A DNA stretch of 64,000 bases from Sphagnum compactum (taxonomy: Eukaryota; Bryophyta; Sphagnopsida; Sphagnales): assembly GCA_965153455.1 (NCBI GenBank), contig OZ234496.1, forward strand, positions 3,162,001 to 3,226,000, in the 5' to 3' direction. The translations under genes and the position numbers were made by a program. Shown here piece by piece: positions 62,901-64,000 of the stretch. The notes beneath the pieces are model-generated. The model did no database searches. It had not been told where the DNA came from and saw only the letters and a list, made by a program, of their open reading frames with translations. Position 1 is the first letter of the stretch. Each line of letters starts with the position of its first letter.

Positions 62901-64000
62901 ACAATGGAAGAAAGGAGGGAGCAGGGAGCAGGGACGGGGGTAAGAGAATTCATCAAAAGCTTGCAAATTGGAGCTGGGTTTCTTCTGGTATTGTGGGTTC
63001 AAAGATTTCAAACAGGATCCACTTGAAGCTTGTCAGAATCAGCTAGTCCAAACCCACCACAGACAGAGAGAGAGAGAGAGCGCTTCATGCCAACACAAGA
63101 AACAAAAAAACCATGGAGAAGAAGAAAGATAATAATATCATACAACCTATGGTAATCAGGTGCAACTCGCCCGACATGATGATTCTCGAAGCTGTAGAGA
63201 TCCCCAACCTTCCTCTCTCTCTCGATGTCTCTCTGTGTGTGCCCTTGTTCTCTTCCTGATGTCAGCTCAGCAACTGTGGTTGTGTTTGCAATTCCTTTGA
63301 TCTGCAAGATTGGAAAAAGCCCACCAGATTATATAGTGAACTTCCTCCTATTTTCAATCACACCAAATTGGCACATTGCCACGTCTCGATTCTTAACCAC
63401 ATAACAGAAACTGTCTGATTGCGGATACAAGAGCATAATTTACTATTCTTTGTGTTGTGGGTCCCTCTGATCTTGCTTGCTTGCTTCGGGGCATTTGAGT
63501 TCACATGAGAAGAAAGAAGAAAAGTCCAAGAAACTGTCACTGGAACATCGCAGAAACACCACCCCATTGCCCAAATCTCCAATTTTTATTGGCTCATACA
63601 ACTGCCGTGGGTGGTGCATGAAAACACCAACCCTCCCTCCCAGTGGTCCTATAGCCTTGTCCTAGGCCCATAAAACACGTCCATAAATTTCATAGTGTAT
63701 TGGGGGGGGGGCACCTTATATCCATGAAATATGCCTCCTAGAATTGAGTAGGGATATTATGCCTATAGGAAAGGCATATATAACACACTCCATATTTGCA
63801 TGTTGTGGCAATGCAAACAGAAGGTTGCTTTATATTATGTAATGTTTTGTCATGACTGAGTAAGCATTTCAAAATGCCCGCCAGCAGTACTTTTCTTTAT
63901 TTGTTACTCTGATACTTGATGAGTATGTAACAAAGCTCAGAGAGAACTTGTAGTGTACTTATAAGGCAGATTACATTTTGTAATTAGGCTTACAAAAAGA
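59903..64000 (-). repeat. Right arm of large inverted repeat (partner 19482-23627)
   Basis: Reverse complement of the left arm, continuing to the last base of the window, so the outer end is unseen. The inner end falls at TCCCAAT (59903-59909). Immediately across the boundary is a small hairpin, GACACAA-TGTCCG-TTGTGTC at 59885-59904. Confidence 0.95.
60380..63177 (-). CDS. GST-like protein, right copy, eight exons (265 aa)
   Basis: Exons on the minus strand: 63177-63147, 62734-62712, 62584-62505, 62313-62129, 61922-61690, 61314-61208, 60988-60901 and 60430-60380. Lengths are the same as in the left copy, exon by exon, including the 23-nt microexon, and all GT-AG sites are kept. The product has the same GST layout: SHYC at 13-16, thioredoxin-like N-domain, then a C-domain with FICGDRFTAADLSFAAL. 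I find three replacements relative to the left copy: Thr137 to Ser, Glu230 to Lys and Lys261 to Glu. Other exon differences seen are silent, for example in Leu and Ser codons. TATATAA and the ACGT-core motif upstream and the AATAAA downstream are also conserved, so both copies may be expressed. Function beyond the superfamily is not determined. Confidence 0.88.

Noticed and set aside
1-64000. tRNA, rRNA, CRISPR or bacterial operon features
   Set aside because: I scanned for cloverleaf-like motifs, conserved rRNA blocks and spaced direct repeats and saw none. The introns and retroelements point to a plant nuclear genome.

Overview
The window looks like nuclear DNA of a land plant. Two gene families can be read through consensus GT-AG introns: an AUX1/LAX-type auxin influx carrier, and a glutathione S-transferase-like (GST-like) protein present twice. 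Much of the rest is decayed Ty3/gypsy, Ty1/copia and CACTA-like material in AT-rich sequence. A fern, lycophyte or gymnosperm would fit the divergent proteins, the old transposons and the low gene density. The sequence alone does not settle which.

Layout: 1-2470 is a decayed open frame of unknown family. 2780-3440 is an array of TTAAATTAACC-type units that reverses orientation near 3270. 6980-9086 is a two-exon gene for a disordered, low-complexity protein with no family I recognise. 9087-13400 shows little apart from a short tandem repeat. 13430-19210 is a decayed Ty3/gypsy element between two LTR-like direct repeats, with the integrase core missing. 19482-23627 is one arm of a large inverted repeat that carries a complete eight-exon GST-like gene. 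23900-46000 is a graveyard of nested transposons: a copia integrase remnant, a coiled-coil retroelement, a CACTA-like element with a 36-bp minisatellite, a Tat/Athila-like Ty3 polyprotein with inserts, and an oppositely oriented coiled-coil retroelement. 48093-52109 (minus) is an intact eight-exon AUX1/LAX-like gene. 52600-59900 is intergenic with a 208-bp terminal-inverted-repeat MITE (two copies), a 166-bp tandem duplication and another coiled-coil remnant. 59903-64000 is the second arm of the inverted repeat, with the second GST-like gene on the minus strand.

The main result is the pair of arms of about 4.1 kb, separated by about 36.3 kb. Each carries the whole GST-like gene: promoter region, a 23-nt microexon, all introns and the poly(A) signal. 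I found only three amino-acid differences between the copies, and both remain open, so the duplication looks recent. The right arm runs to the window edge, so its outer end is not visible.

The genes do not form a pathway. The auxin carrier would act in the plasma membrane, the GST-like proteins probably in a soluble compartment, and the first gene is unknown. What links them is their setting: single genes among transposon wreckage.
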